Positions 48,827 to 57,458 of a stretch of 64,000 nucleotides of DNA are shown here, piece after piece (the first letter of the stretch is position 1; every line of letters begins with the position of its first letter). A program made the position numbers and the translations under genes. The stretch is from Nonomuraea glycinis (GTDB lineage Bacteria > Actinomycetota > Actinomycetes > Streptosporangiales > Streptosporangiaceae): contig NZ_BMNK01000005.1 in the NCBI RefSeq assembly GCF_014646515.1, positions 307,710-371,709 on the forward strand, given 5' to 3'. The notes beneath the pieces are model-generated. The model had not been told where the DNA came from, made no database searches, and saw only the letters and a list, made by a program, of their open reading frames with translations.

Positions 48827-50542
48827 TCATGCCGCCGCGTGCAGCCGGGATCCGGCGGCCTGGGCGAGCACTGTCCGCGCCAGGGCGTCGGCCTCCCGCA
48901 GCAGTGGCGCGGCGCCACCGGGACCGTCGAAGCCGGCGAGGCCGCCGACGGTCCAGGAGCCCAGGGCGAACCGGCGGTCGTGCACGGCGCCGGTCCGGGT
49001 GACCAGCCGGCGGTCCGGGAGACACACCTCCAGCAGGCCCGACACCTCCCGGCAGGCCCCCTGGGCGAACAACCCGGCGATCAGCGGATCGGTGCTCCGG
49101 CCCGCGCCCGGCGCGGGCCCGCGTGCCTCGATGAGCGTCCGCGCCGTCGTCGAGCCGGGGACGGTGGGGCTGGTCGCCCGCCACGCGCCGGCCGCCTCGT
49201 CCGGCACGACGCGCGGCTCGGCGCCGAGGAAGGTGACGACGCCCGCCTGGGCCAGGGCGCGCAGCTCGGCCTGGCGGGCGAGGGACGGACCGTCGGCGAC
49301 CGGGCCGAGCAGCCCCTGGAACCAGGGGTCGGCCGCCACCTCCGTCGCCAGGACGGCCCGGGCGGCGAGCAGCCCGTGGATCATCATCAGGTCGGCGCTG
49401 AAGGCGGGATCGGCGCGCCGCGCAAGATCGGTCCCGAGACAGCCGTGCATCCACCGCTGCAGACCGGCGAGGTCGCCGAAGCGCATGCCGTGCAGCGGGC
49501 GCTCCAGCCGGTCGAGCCGCAGCCGGTCCGCGAAGCGCGGCACGGACTTGGTGATCAGGGCCCGGATCTCCTTGCCGCCCCACTCCGCCCGGGTCAAGGT
49601 GGCTTCGAACGCGTCCCAGGAGGTCCGGGTGCGCGCCGGGTGCCGGACGAACAGCTCGTGGTAGTAGGCGTACGCGAGCTCTTTGGCCACCGCCTGCCGC
49701 AGCTCTCCCGCCGAGGTCGCGGCGGTCAGGAACCGTGGCGGATCGGGCGGCGGGCCCGCCGCCCGGTAGCCGGGCCGGGCGTGGTGGGGCACCCCGCGCC
49801 GCGATCCGACGTACAGCAGGGGCTCGGCACCGCTCGGCAGATAGACCGGCTCGCCCTGACGCCCTTCGGCGAACCGCCCGCCGCGCCCGACGGTGAGCAG
49901 CGCGGCCAGGTCGCAGAGCGCCCGCCCGGTCCCGCGCACCAGCACCGGCTCGCCCGCGCGAACGCCTTCCAGATCCAGCTCTGCGGTACGGCCACCGGGC
50001 AGGTACACCAGACCGTGCCGGGCGGCGAAGACGACGTCGGCCGTCTCCGCCCCGGCGGGCGGCACGTCGGGACGCCCGTGTGCCAGCACCACAGCATGGG
50101 CTTCCAGGTGTTCTCCGGTGGACAGCGCCACCCGCTGCGTCCCCGCCGACTCGGTGAGGCCGACCGCGGTGGCCCGGTGCGCGTGGATCCGGACGCTCGC
50201 CGGCGCGCCGCGCACCACCCGCTCGAACGCGTCCCCCAGATACCGGCCCACCTCGATCCTCGATGCGGAGTATCCCGGCTCACGGCCGAGCCAGTCCGCC
50301 AGCGACGGTCCCGGTACGGCCCCCGCGACGTCCGTGAAGACCGTGAGGTCGCCCGCCGCGGAGTCGGCCCGGGGCGCCAGGGACCGGTCGATCCGCCATG
50401 AGCGCCCGGCGCCCGGCGGGTGGGGGTCCACCACGTGCACGTCCAGCACCCGGCCCTGGGGCGAGCGGGGAGCGTTGCCGCAGATCCGCTCCAGCAGGCA
50501 CGTCCCGGTCGGGCCTGCGCCGATCACCACGACGGCGGTCAT
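48827..50542 (-). CDS. FAD/NAD(P)-binding protein (NAD_binding_9 type)
   Basis: The 571-residue protein begins MTAVVVIGAGPTGTCLLERI with the dinucleotide-binding GAGPTG motif, continues HVVDPHPPGAGRSWR, and has a second motif region around EPVLVRGTGRALCDLAALL. The C-terminal part is long and helical, with GGKEIRALITKSVPRFADRL and TDPLIAGLFAQGACREV. This family is a flavoprotein group of mostly unknown function. GGGAGG lies 7 nt before the ATG. Confidence 0.8.
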   Translation of the reverse strand: MTAVVVIGAGPTGTCLLERICGNAPRSPQGRVLDVHVVDPHPPGAGRSWRIDRSLAPRADSAAGDLTVFTDVAGAVPGPSLADWLGREPGYSASRIEVGRYLGDAFERVVRGAPASVRIHAHRATAVGLTESAGTQRVALSTGEHLEAHAVVLAHGRPDVPPAGAETADVVFAARHGLVYLPGGRTAELDLEGVRAGEPVLVRGTGRALCDLAALLTVGRGGRFAEGRQGEPVYLPSGAEPLLYVGSRRGVPHHARPGYRAAGPPPDPPRFLTAATSAGELRQAVAKELAYAYYHELFVRHPARTRTSWDAFEATLTRAEWGGKEIRALITKSVPRFADRLRLDRLERPLHGMRFGDLAGLQRWMHGCLGTDLARRADPAFSADLMMIHGLLAARAVLATEVAADPWFQGLLGPVADGPSLARQAELRALAQAGVVTFLGAEPRVVPDEAAGAWRATSPTVPGSTTARTLIEARGPAPGAGRSTDPLIAGLFAQGACREVSGLLEVCLPDRRLVTRTGAVHDRRFALGSWTVGGLAGFDGPGGAAPLLREADALARTVLAQAAGSRLHAAA

Positions 50543-50698
50543 GGGCGACCTCCCTGCGGAACGGCCGCGCCGGGGACCGACCCGCTCATGGAGCATCGCC
50601 AACCGCCCGGCCGCCTGACATCCCGCGTTTAGGCGACATTACCTACAGGATATACATGAAATCTACGGCGAGGTAGGGAAATCGCTCGGACAGGGTGA
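50543..50698 (-). promoter_or_regulatory. Promoter region of the FAD protein gene
   Basis: This 156 bp gap separates the FAD protein start from the stop of the CoA-binding protein gene upstream. A relatively A/T-rich patch at about 50632-50670 (TACCTACAGGATATACATGA) is the likely promoter. No operator is assigned. Confidence 0.35.
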
Positions 50699-51181
50699 CT
50701 ACTGGAGCCCGGCGCGGACCGACGTGATGCGGTGGGTGTTGAAGCCCAGCCAGTGCATCCGGCCCACGTAGCGCGCGTGCTCGACCTTGAGACAGCGGTC
50801 CATGATCACGGTCGCGCCGCCGTCCTCGGCGATGCGGGCGCCCTCCTCGTTGATCACGCCGAACTGGCACCAGAGGGCCCCGGCGTGGATCGCCACGGCC
50901 TCCCGCGCGATGGCCGGCAGCGCGTCCGGCGCGCGGAAGACGTTCACCAGATCCACCGGCACGGGCACGTCGAGCAGGCTCGGGTAGCTGGTCTCGCCCA
51001 GGATCTCCGGCTCGCGAGGGTTGACCGGGATCACCCGGTAGCCGTGCCGCTTGAGGTAGTAGCCGACGAAGTAGCTGGCCCGCAGCTCGTTGTTCGACAG
51101 GCCCACGATCGCGATCGTCTTGGTGGAGTGGAGCACGCGCTGGATCGTCAGCGGGTCCTGGTAGCGCCTGAGCTCGGTCAT
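50699..51181 (-). CDS. CoA-binding (YccU-like) Rossmann protein
   Basis: The 160-residue protein has the succinyl-CoA-synthetase-type CoA_binding fold: IAIVGLSNNELRASYFVGYY, GYRVIPVNPREPEILGETSY, VDLVNVFRAPDALPAIAREA and a closing GATVIMDRCLKVEHARY. Function is uncertain; the YccU group often lies next to O-acetylhomoserine sulfhydrylase genes, as here. Its ATG overlaps the metY stop by four bases, placing it in the metX-metY operon. Confidence 0.88.
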   Translation of the reverse strand: MTELRRYQDPLTIQRVLHSTKTIAIVGLSNNELRASYFVGYYLKRHGYRVIPVNPREPEILGETSYPSLLDVPVPVDLVNVFRAPDALPAIAREAVAIHAGALWCQFGVINEEGARIAEDGGATVIMDRCLKVEHARYVGRMHWLGFNTHRITSVRAGLQ

Positions 51182-52515
51182 CCCGTCTCCTCCTTCTTGG
51201 CGATCGCCGCGGCGACGTGGGCGAACCCCTGCTCCAGGTCCCAGATCAGGTCCCCGACGGACTCGGTGCCGACCGACAGCCGCACCGTCCCCGGCCCGAC
51301 GCCGGCCGCCCGCAGTTCGTCGTCGCTCAGCTGGCGGTGGGTCGTGCTGGCGGGGTGGATGACCAGGCTCTTGGCGTCGCCGACGTTCGCCAGGTGGGAC
51401 CAGAGCGTCAGGCCGCCGATGAGGCTCTGCCCGCCGCGCCGGCCGCCGGCGCAGTCGAAGGAGAACACGGCGCCCGCGCCACGCGGCAGGTATTTCTCCA
51501 CCAGCGGACGGTATCTGCTCCCCGGCAGGCCCGGATAGTTCACGTTGGCGGCCAGGTCGTGCGACTGGAGGAACGTCGCGACCGTCAGCGCCGTCTCGAC
51601 GTGCCGCTCCATCCGCAGCGACAGCGTCTCGAGCCCCTGCAGGAACAGGAAGGCGTTGAACGGCGAGAGCGCCCCGCCCAGGTCGCGCAGGGTCTCGGCG
51701 CGCAGCTTCATGAGGTAGCCGTACTCGCCGAACGTCTCGTGGAAGCGCAGCCCGTGGTAGGCCGGCGACGGATCCGCGACCACCGGGAAGCGCCCGTTGG
51801 ACCAGTCGAAGGTGCCGGCCTCGACGACGACGCCGCCGATGCTCGTCCCGTGGCCGCCGATGAACTTGGTCGCCGAGTGGGTCACGATGTCGGCGCCCCA
51901 TTCGATCGGGCGGCACAGGTAAGGCGTCGCGAAGGTGTTGTCCACGATCAGCGGCAGCTCGTGCTCGTGCGCGACGGCCGCCACCGTCTCGATGTCCAGC
52001 ACGTTCCCGGCGGGGTTGCCGATCGTCTCCGCGAAGAACGCTTTCGTGTTCGCCCGTACGGCCTGGCGCCACGCGTCCGGATCGTCGGGGTCGACCCAGG
52101 TGAGCTCGACGTTCATCTTGCGCAGCAGGTGCTTGAGCTGGTTAACCGTCCCGCCGTAGAGCGCCGAGGACGAGACCACGTGGTCGCCCGGCTGCAGCAG
52201 CGTGAACAGCGCGGCCGCCTGGGCGGCGATCCCGCTGGAGAACGCGACCGCGCCGCTGCCGCCTTCGAGGTTGGCCACCCGCTCCTCGAACACCGCGACG
52301 GTCGGGTTCATGATGCGCGAGTAGGTGTTGCCGTACTCCTGCAGGTTGAAGTAGGCCGACGCGGATTCCGGATCTTCGAAGACGTAGCTGGTGGTCTGGA
52401 AGATCGGCACGGCACGGGCGCCCGTGTTCGGGTCGGGCCGCTGCCCGGCGTGCAGTTGCCGGGTCTCGAAGCCGAACTCGTGGTCCTGCTCGGCACGGGG
52501 GAACTGGTCGGTCAC
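51178..52515 (-). CDS. metY: O-acetylhomoserine sulfhydrylase MetY
   Basis: The 445-residue PLP enzyme belongs to the Cys/Met metabolism family: FGFETRQLHAGQRPDPNTGA, PIFQTTSYVFED, SRIMNPTVAVFEERVANLEG, the PLP aspartate in PLIVDNTFATPYLCRP and the Schiff-base Lys217 in VTHSATKFIGGHG. It makes homocysteine from O-acetylhomoserine and sulfide, the direct route to methionine. It lies 19 bp downstream of metX and overlaps the CoA-binding gene. Confidence 0.95.
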   Translation of the reverse strand: MTDQFPRAEQDHEFGFETRQLHAGQRPDPNTGARAVPIFQTTSYVFEDPESASAYFNLQEYGNTYSRIMNPTVAVFEERVANLEGGSGAVAFSSGIAAQAAALFTLLQPGDHVVSSSALYGGTVNQLKHLLRKMNVELTWVDPDDPDAWRQAVRANTKAFFAETIGNPAGNVLDIETVAAVAHEHELPLIVDNTFATPYLCRPIEWGADIVTHSATKFIGGHGTSIGGVVVEAGTFDWSNGRFPVVADPSPAYHGLRFHETFGEYGYLMKLRAETLRDLGGALSPFNAFLFLQGLETLSLRMERHVETALTVATFLQSHDLAANVNYPGLPGSRYRPLVEKYLPRGAGAVFSFDCAGGRRGGQSLIGGLTLWSHLANVGDAKSLVIHPASTTHRQLSDDELRAAGVGPGTVRLSVGTESVGDLIWDLEQGFAHVAAAIAKKEETG

Positions 52516-52534
52516 GAAGGCCTCTTCCTCGGCG

Positions 52535-53746
52535 TCACCCGGCCCGGCCCTGGGCCAGGAACCGGCGGATGATGGGCGTCTGTCGCGCTTCCTCCAGCAG
52601 GAAGCAGTCGTGGCCGTACGGCGCCTCGATCACCTGGAAGTCGACCGGTTTGCCGAGCGCGCGCAGCGCCTGCTCGATCTCCTGCGACGCCGAGGGCGGA
52701 TAGAGCCAGTCGGAGCTGAAGGCGATGAGCAGCGTCCGCGCGGCGACGCCGTCGAGCGCCCGCGCGAGCGATCCGCCGCCATGCCGGCGCGCGAGGTCGA
52801 AGTACGTCAGCGCGCGCGAGGTGTAGAGGTAGGTGTTGGCGTCGAAGCGCTTGACGAACGAGCCGGCCTGGTGGCGCAGGTAGCTCTCCACCTCGAACTC
52901 CGGCTCGGTGATCGTGTAGCGGAGGTCGTCGCCGGACTGCAGCCGCCGGCCGAACTTGTCGTCGAGCGCGGGCGCGGACAGATAGGTGATGTGGCCGACC
53001 ATCCGCGCCACGCCCATGCCGCCGTCGGGCGCCCGGCCCGTGCCGTAGTAGTGGCCGCCCTGCCAGGCCGGGTCGCCCATGATCGAGTCCCGCGCGATCG
53101 CGTTCCAGGCCACGCCCTGCGGGTGGAGGGCGTGCGTGCTGGCGATCGCCACGACGGCGTCGACCTGGTCGGGGAACAGGACCGCCCATTCGAGCGCCTG
53201 CATCCCGCCGAGCGAACCCCCGGCGACCGCCGCGAGCCGTTCGATGCCGAGGACGTCCAGGAACGCGCGCTGGGTGCGGACCATGTCCGAAACCGTGATC
53301 ACGGGGAAGTCCGAGCCGTACGGCCTGCCCGTCGCCGGGTCGATCGACGACGGCCCCGTCGTGCCACGGCAGCCGCCGAGCAGGTTCGTGCAGATGACGA
53401 AGAAGTGGTCGGTGTCGAACGCCTTGCCGGGGCCGATCATCCCGTCCCACCAGCCGAGGCCCTTGCCGCCCGCGCTGTCGCGATCCTCGGCGCCGAACCC
53501 GTCCCGCGTGCTCGCCGCGGGCGGCGCCTCGGCCAGGCCGGCGGCGTGGGCGTCGCCGCTGAGCGCGTGGCCCACCAGGATGACGTTGTCGCGAGCGGGG
53601 GAGAGGGTGCCGTAGGTCTCGTAGGCCACCCGGACGGGGTGCAGCTCCCGGCCGCAGTCGAGGTGGAGCGGCTCCGGCAGGTCGAGGTATCGGGTTTCCA
53701 CCGTGCCGACCGTGCCGGCCGCGAGCGTCCTGGCTGGTTGCGACAT
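52535..53746 (-). CDS. metX: Homoserine O-acetyltransferase MetX
   Basis: The 403-residue alpha/beta hydrolase-fold acyltransferase has PVRVAYETYGTLSPARDNVI, LVGHALSGDAH, DTDHFFVICTNLLGGCRGTTGP, the nucleophile in AGGSLGGMQALEWA (Ser178), the Asp in FSSDWLYPP and the His in YGHDCFLLE. It acetylates homoserine with acetyl-CoA for MetY. ATG 53746 is preferred: no ribosome site precedes it, but TACCAT lies exactly 7 nt upstream as a -10, so the mRNA is probably leaderless. GTG 53767 is the alternative. Confidence 0.95.
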   Translation of the reverse strand: MSQPARTLAAGTVGTVETRYLDLPEPLHLDCGRELHPVRVAYETYGTLSPARDNVILVGHALSGDAHAAGLAEAPPAASTRDGFGAEDRDSAGGKGLGWWDGMIGPGKAFDTDHFFVICTNLLGGCRGTTGPSSIDPATGRPYGSDFPVITVSDMVRTQRAFLDVLGIERLAAVAGGSLGGMQALEWAVLFPDQVDAVVAIASTHALHPQGVAWNAIARDSIMGDPAWQGGHYYGTGRAPDGGMGVARMVGHITYLSAPALDDKFGRRLQSGDDLRYTITEPEFEVESYLRHQAGSFVKRFDANTYLYTSRALTYFDLARRHGGGSLARALDGVAARTLLIAFSSDWLYPPSASQEIEQALRALGKPVDFQVIEAPYGHDCFLLEEARQTPIIRRFLAQGRAG

Positions 53747-53753
53747 GAGGGCT

Positions 53754-53784
53754 ATGGTAGCCGCCACGCAGGGTGTATGGTCAA
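53754..53784 (-). promoter_or_regulatory. Promoter for a leaderless metX transcript
   Basis: On the minus strand TTGACC (53784-53779) and TACCAT (53759-53754) form -35/-10 elements with a 19 bp spacer, longer than optimal. The -10 lies 7 nt before the metX ATG, the spacing seen for leaderless mRNAs in actinobacteria. The 73 bp between the metX and osmC-type starts leaves no room for a SAM riboswitch. Confidence 0.5.
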
Positions 53785-53819
53785 ATACCTACCGGGATTG
53801 TGGGAAGAAAGGGTGGGAC

Positions 53820-54368
53820 ATGACGACGGTCGCCAACGGAGTGAACGTACAGGCGCTGCTGGACGCGCGTGAGGTGCTGAAGGGCGCGCCCGAGGCCGCG
53901 CAGTTCGTCTGGCGGGCATCCTCCAAATGGCAGAACGGCGTCCACAGCACCTCCACGGTCAAGGAGTTCTACGGTCTCGGGGCGGAGCAGACCCACCGGA
54001 ACGAAGCGGTGTTCGACGCCGACCACCCCGAGGTCTTCGCGGCCGAGGACAACGGCATCACCCCGATCGAGTATCTCCTCGTCGGCCTGGCGAGCTGCCT
54101 GACGGCCGGCGTGGCCTCCGTCGCGCAGAACCGCGGCATCCAGCTGCGCTCGGTCGAGGCGACCCTCGAAGGCAAGCACGACATCCGCGGCATCCTCGGC
54201 GTCGACGCCGACGTCCGCAACGGCTTCACCGACATCAAGGTGACGTTCAACATCGACGCGGACGCCTCCAAGCAGGACATCGAGGCTCTGGTGGCTCAGT
54301 CCCAGAAGCGCTCGGCCGTGTTCGACGCCCTCACGAACCCGACGGACGTCACCGTCGAAGTCGCCTGA
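53820..54368 (+). CDS. OsmC-family protein
   Basis: The 182-residue protein has the OsmC/Ohr fold: VWRASSKWQNGVHSTS, a domain swap-like helix region, and ITPIEYLLVGLASCLTAGVA holding the single conserved cysteine of this OsmC subgroup, with no clear second one. Such proteins act on peroxides or sulfur compounds. Divergent from metX and 52 bp from its GTG, it probably belongs to the sulfur block. GAAAGGGTGGGAC precedes the ATG. Confidence 0.88.
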   Translation: MTTVANGVNVQALLDAREVLKGAPEAAQFVWRASSKWQNGVHSTSTVKEFYGLGAEQTHRNEAVFDADHPEVFAAEDNGITPIEYLLVGLASCLTAGVASVAQNRGIQLRSVEATLEGKHDIRGILGVDADVRNGFTDIKVTFNIDADASKQDIEALVAQSQKRSAVFDALTNPTDVTVEVA

Positions 54369-55627
54369 GAGGCCGAGTCATCATCGAGCGCGTCACCACG
54401 GTCGTCATCGGCGCGGGGCACGCCGGCCTCGCGGCGAGCCACTTCCTCAGCGAGCGGTCGCTCGATCACCTCGTGCTCGAGCGCGGCGAGGTGGCGAACT
54501 CCTGGCGCCGCGAACGCTGGGACTCCTTCCGCCTGCTCACCCCCAACTGGCAGAGCCGCCTGCCGGGACTTCACTACGAAGGCCCGGACCCCGACGGCTA
54601 CATGACCATGGGGGAGGTGACCGAGTTCATCGAGCGCTTCGCCAAGCTCTCGCGGGCACCCGTCCGCACCGGCACGAACGTCACGTCGGTACGGCGCACC
54701 GACGACGGCTACCACGTGACGACCAGCCAGGGCGAGATCGGCTGCCGGGCGGTGGTCGTCGCGAGCGGCGCCTGCAACCGGCCGGCGGTGCCGCCGCTCA
54801 GCGAGGCGGTGCCGCCGGACGTCGAGCAGCTGACGCCGTTCGACTACCGCGAACCCGGGCAGCTCCCCGACGGCGGCGTGCTCGTCGTGGGAGCGTCGGC
54901 GACCGGCGTGCAACTGGCCGCCGAGCTGCGCAGATCGGGCCGGCCGGTGATCCTCTCGGTGGGGGAGCACGTGCGGCTGCCGCGCATCTACCGTGGGCGC
55001 GACGTGCTGTGGTGGATGGACGCCTCGGGGGTGTGGGACCAGAGGTACGACGAGGTCGACGACCTCACCCGGGCCCGGCGGCTGCCCTCGCCCCAGCTCG
55101 TGGGGACGCCCGAGCGCACGACCCTCGACCTCAACGCGCTCACCTCCCTGGGGGTCGAGCTGGTGGGCCGATGGGCGGCCGTGCGCGACGGGCGCGCGCT
55201 GTTCTCCGGCGGCCTGCGTAACGTGTTCGCGCTCGCGGACCTCAAGCTGGAGCGCCTGCTGGACGCGTTCGACGAGTGGGCCAGGACGCGCGGCGTCGAC
55301 GCCGAGCTCGGCCCGCCGGAGCGCTTCGCGCCGACCCGGGTGCCCTCATCGGCGCGCCTGCAGCTCGACCTGCGGGGCGGCGAGATCCGCACGATCGTGT
55401 GGGCGACGGGCTTCCGGCCCGACTACACCTGGCTCGACGTGCCCGTCGTCGACGAGAAGGGCCGGCTGCGCCACGACGGCGGGGTCGTCGACAGCCCAGG
55501 ACTGTACGCGCTGGGGCTGCCGGTGCTGCGGCGGCGCAGGTCCACGTTCATCAACGGTATCGAGGACGACGCGCGCGAGGTGATCGGCCACCTCGCGCGG
55601 CATGTGGCCGTACGACGCGGAAGTTGA
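54365..55627 (+). CDS. FAD-dependent monooxygenase-like flavoprotein without a usual start codon
   Basis: The frame encodes about 420 residues of an FAD/NAD(P)-binding oxidoreductase: VTTVVIGAGHAGLAASHFLS, LERGEVANSWRRERWDSFRL, LTPNWQSRLPGLHYEG, a second Rossmann VLVVGASATGVQLAAELRR and IVWATGFRPDYTWLDVPVVD. Relatives start a few residues before VTTVVIGAG, but no ATG, GTG or TTG exists there. CTG 54365 overlaps the OsmC stop (CTGA), and ATC 54380/54383 has GAGAGG upstream. The first in-frame GTG, 54473, would delete the FAD motif. The rest looks intact. Confidence 0.8.
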   Translation: MRGRVIIERVTTVVIGAGHAGLAASHFLSERSLDHLVLERGEVANSWRRERWDSFRLLTPNWQSRLPGLHYEGPDPDGYMTMGEVTEFIERFAKLSRAPVRTGTNVTSVRRTDDGYHVTTSQGEIGCRAVVVASGACNRPAVPPLSEAVPPDVEQLTPFDYREPGQLPDGGVLVVGASATGVQLAAELRRSGRPVILSVGEHVRLPRIYRGRDVLWWMDASGVWDQRYDEVDDLTRARRLPSPQLVGTPERTTLDLNALTSLGVELVGRWAAVRDGRALFSGGLRNVFALADLKLERLLDAFDEWARTRGVDAELGPPERFAPTRVPSSARLQLDLRGGEIRTIVWATGFRPDYTWLDVPVVDEKGRLRHDGGVVDSPGLYALGLPVLRRRRSTFINGIEDDAREVIGHLARHVAVRRGS

Positions 55628-55632
55628 TTATT

Positions 55633-55659
55633 TTGTCCGACAATCGTATGGTCGGACAA
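55633..55659. promoter_or_regulatory. Double GntR-type operator
   Basis: TTGTCCGACAA at 55633-55643 is palindromic around one base and fits the FCD GntR consensus TNGTNNNACNA. TGGTCGGACAA at 55649-55659 is a second copy with one mismatch, 16 bp away. Read together they give the 9 bp arms TTGTCCGAC and GTCGGACAA. They lie about 120 bp before the MBL gene that is followed by a GntR gene. Confidence 0.65.
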
Positions 55660-55780
55660 TATTTCTGCCGTCGTCGGTCGCGCCCTGAGGGTCCGCGCAG
55701 CGGCCCGGCGCCGCCGCGCGAGTTCAGGAAGCCACCACGATGATCGAAAACCCGCGCCCGTCCCTGACGGGGGTGCTGTG

Positions 55781-56584
55781 ATGAGCGACGCCACGTACGA
55801 GGTGATCGCGCTCCGGTACGGAACCCGGCTCGGGGCGAAGGAGGAGATCTTCCTCAACTACGGCATCTACGGCGAGCCGGACGAGCCGCTCGGGATGGAC
55901 TATTACTGCTGGGTGGCCCGCAACGCCGAGCGCACGATCATGATCGACACCGGTTTCGGCGTCGTGGGCGGCGCGCGCAGGCGGCGCACCACCCTCCTCT
56001 CGCCGGTCGACGCGCTGGCCCGGCTCGGGGTGGACGCCGCGACGGTGCCGCAGGTCGTCATCACACACGCGCACTACGACCACATCGGCAATCTCGCGGC
56101 CTTCCCCGCCGCCGAGGTCATCATGGCCCGCCGCGAGTACGAGTTCTGGACCGGTCCGTTCGGCCGGCGGGCGCAGTTCGCCTGGTCCACCGAGGAGTCC
56201 GAGACGGCCCACCTGGCGGAGGTGCACGCCCAGGGCCGGATGACGCTGATCGACAAGGCGTACAGTCCGGCGCCGGGGATCGAGGTGATCCCGGTCGGCG
56301 GCCACACGCCGGGGCAGGCCATCGTCCTGGTCGCCACCGCGGACGGCCAGGCCGTGCTCGCCTCGGACGCCGCGCACTACTACGAGGAGATCGAGCGGGA
56401 CCGGCCGTTCGCGTTCGTCGCCGATCTGGAGGCGATGTACCGCGGCTTCGACCTGCTGAAGGAGATCGCCTCCGACCCGGGCCGGCTGATCGTGGCCGGG
56501 CATGACCCGGACGTGATGCGGCGCTTCCCCGCGGTGGCGGGCATCGATCCGGGGCTCGCCGTCCGCGTCGGCGCCAAGCCGTAG
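55781..56584 (+). CDS. MBL-fold hydrolase, N-acyl homoserine lactonase-like
   Basis: The 267-residue metallo-beta-lactamase-fold protein has the dinuclear zinc motif THAHYDHIGN (His96, His98, Asp100, His101), GGHTPGQAIVLV and LASDAAHYYEE, closest in pattern to AHL lactonases (AiiA/AttM type). It would hydrolyse a lactone or ester. Context (co-directional FCD GntR 9 bp downstream and GntR-type operators upstream) suggests a catabolic lactonase induced by its substrate instead of dedicated quorum quenching, but this is inferred. GGGGG precedes the ATG; GTG 55778 is also possible. Confidence 0.87.
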   Translation: MSDATYEVIALRYGTRLGAKEEIFLNYGIYGEPDEPLGMDYYCWVARNAERTIMIDTGFGVVGGARRRRTTLLSPVDALARLGVDAATVPQVVITHAHYDHIGNLAAFPAAEVIMARREYEFWTGPFGRRAQFAWSTEESETAHLAEVHAQGRMTLIDKAYSPAPGIEVIPVGGHTPGQAIVLVATADGQAVLASDAAHYYEEIERDRPFAFVADLEAMYRGFDLLKEIASDPGRLIVAGHDPDVMRRFPAVAGIDPGLAVRVGAKP

Positions 56585-56593
56585 GCGGGCAGG

Positions 56594-57307
56594 ATGGCGA
56601 GCACCGAGAAGGAGCCAGCCGGCGCGCTGAGCGGCATCCGGGTGGGGCGCGTGGCCGCCCCGCTGCGCGAGCAGGTGCTCGACGGGCTGCGGCGCGCCAT
56701 CCTCGACTTCGACCTCAAGCCGGGAGCGCGGCTCGTCGAACGCGAGTTGATGGAGCAGATCGGCGTCTCCCGCACGACGATCCGTGAAGTGCTCCGCGAG
56801 CTCGCCGCCGAAGGTCTGGTGGTGGTGATACCGCAGAAGGGCGCGGTCGTCCACGCGCCGTCTCCGGTGGAGGCGCAGGACCTCTACGCGGTCCGCGCCG
56901 CCCTGGAGTCCCTGGCCGTGCGGCGCTTCATCGAGCGCGCCTCCGCGGCGGACGTCGACGCGCTGCGGGCCACGGTCGATGAGATGGAGGCGGTGGCCCT
57001 GGGCGAGGGGGACATCCCGGCCCTCCTGCGGGCTAAGGACCGCTTCTACGACGTGCTCCTCGAAGGCGCCGCGAGCCCCACCATCCAGGACATCCTCGGC
57101 GGGGTCCAGGCCCGCGTGCGCCTGCTGCGCGCCACCTCGCTGTCCCAGCCGGGACGGCCGGTACGGGTCATCTCGGAGATGCGGGCACTCGTCGCCGCGA
57201 TCGCGGCCCGCGACGCCGGCGAGGCGACCCGCCTGTGCGTCGCGCACCTGGACAACGCCTCGTCGACCGGCCTCAAGGCCCTGGCGGCCGACAGCGCCGC
57301 AAGCTGA
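56594..57307 (+). CDS. GntR-family regulator, FCD subfamily
   Basis: The 237-residue protein has a GntR winged helix (LREQVLDGLRRAILDFDLKP, ELMEQIGVSRTTIREVLREL) and an FCD C-terminal domain (LYAVRAALESLAVRRFIERA, RAKDRFYDVLLEGA, AAIAARDAGEATRLCVAHL). It is encoded 9 bp after the MBL-fold gene and most likely represses that operon through the double operator at 55633-55659. Confidence 0.92.
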   Translation: MASTEKEPAGALSGIRVGRVAAPLREQVLDGLRRAILDFDLKPGARLVERELMEQIGVSRTTIREVLRELAAEGLVVVIPQKGAVVHAPSPVEAQDLYAVRAALESLAVRRFIERASAADVDALRATVDEMEAVALGEGDIPALLRAKDRFYDVLLEGAASPTIQDILGGVQARVRLLRATSLSQPGRPVRVISEMRALVAAIAARDAGEATRLCVAHLDNASSTGLKALAADSAAS

Positions 57308-57326
57308 GGGCCCTGGCCGGCGCCCC

Positions 57327-57398
57327 GACACCGAGATCGACACCGAGATCGACACCGAGATCGACACCGAGATCGACACCGAGATCGACACGGAGGAG
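57327..57398 (+). repeat. 12 bp minisatellite (GACACCGAGATC)
   Basis: Five perfect head-to-tail copies of GACACCGAGATC run from 57327 to 57386, followed by a sixth degraded copy to 57398. The array begins 20 bp after the GntR stop and lies beyond the 3' end of the convergent aldo/keto reductase. It could encode DTEI repeats, but no gene carries it. Confidence 0.9.
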
Positions 57399-57458
57399 AC
57401 GCTCCGCCGAATCTCCTACGCAGCGGCAAGGTCCCCGCACTGTCCGGGCAGAGCGAGC

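Noticed and set aside
53747..53819. SAM riboswitch before metX
   Set aside because: Only 73 bp separate the divergent starts, too short for a SAM riboswitch plus promoter.
55778..57307. Dedicated quorum-quenching system
   Set aside because: The MBL protein resembles AHL lactonases, but the operonic FCD GntR and its operators fit a catabolic lactonase better; no LuxI/LuxR-type gene is nearby.
57301..57400. CRISPR array
   Set aside because: The repeats are 12 bp, contiguous and without spacers; this is a minisatellite.
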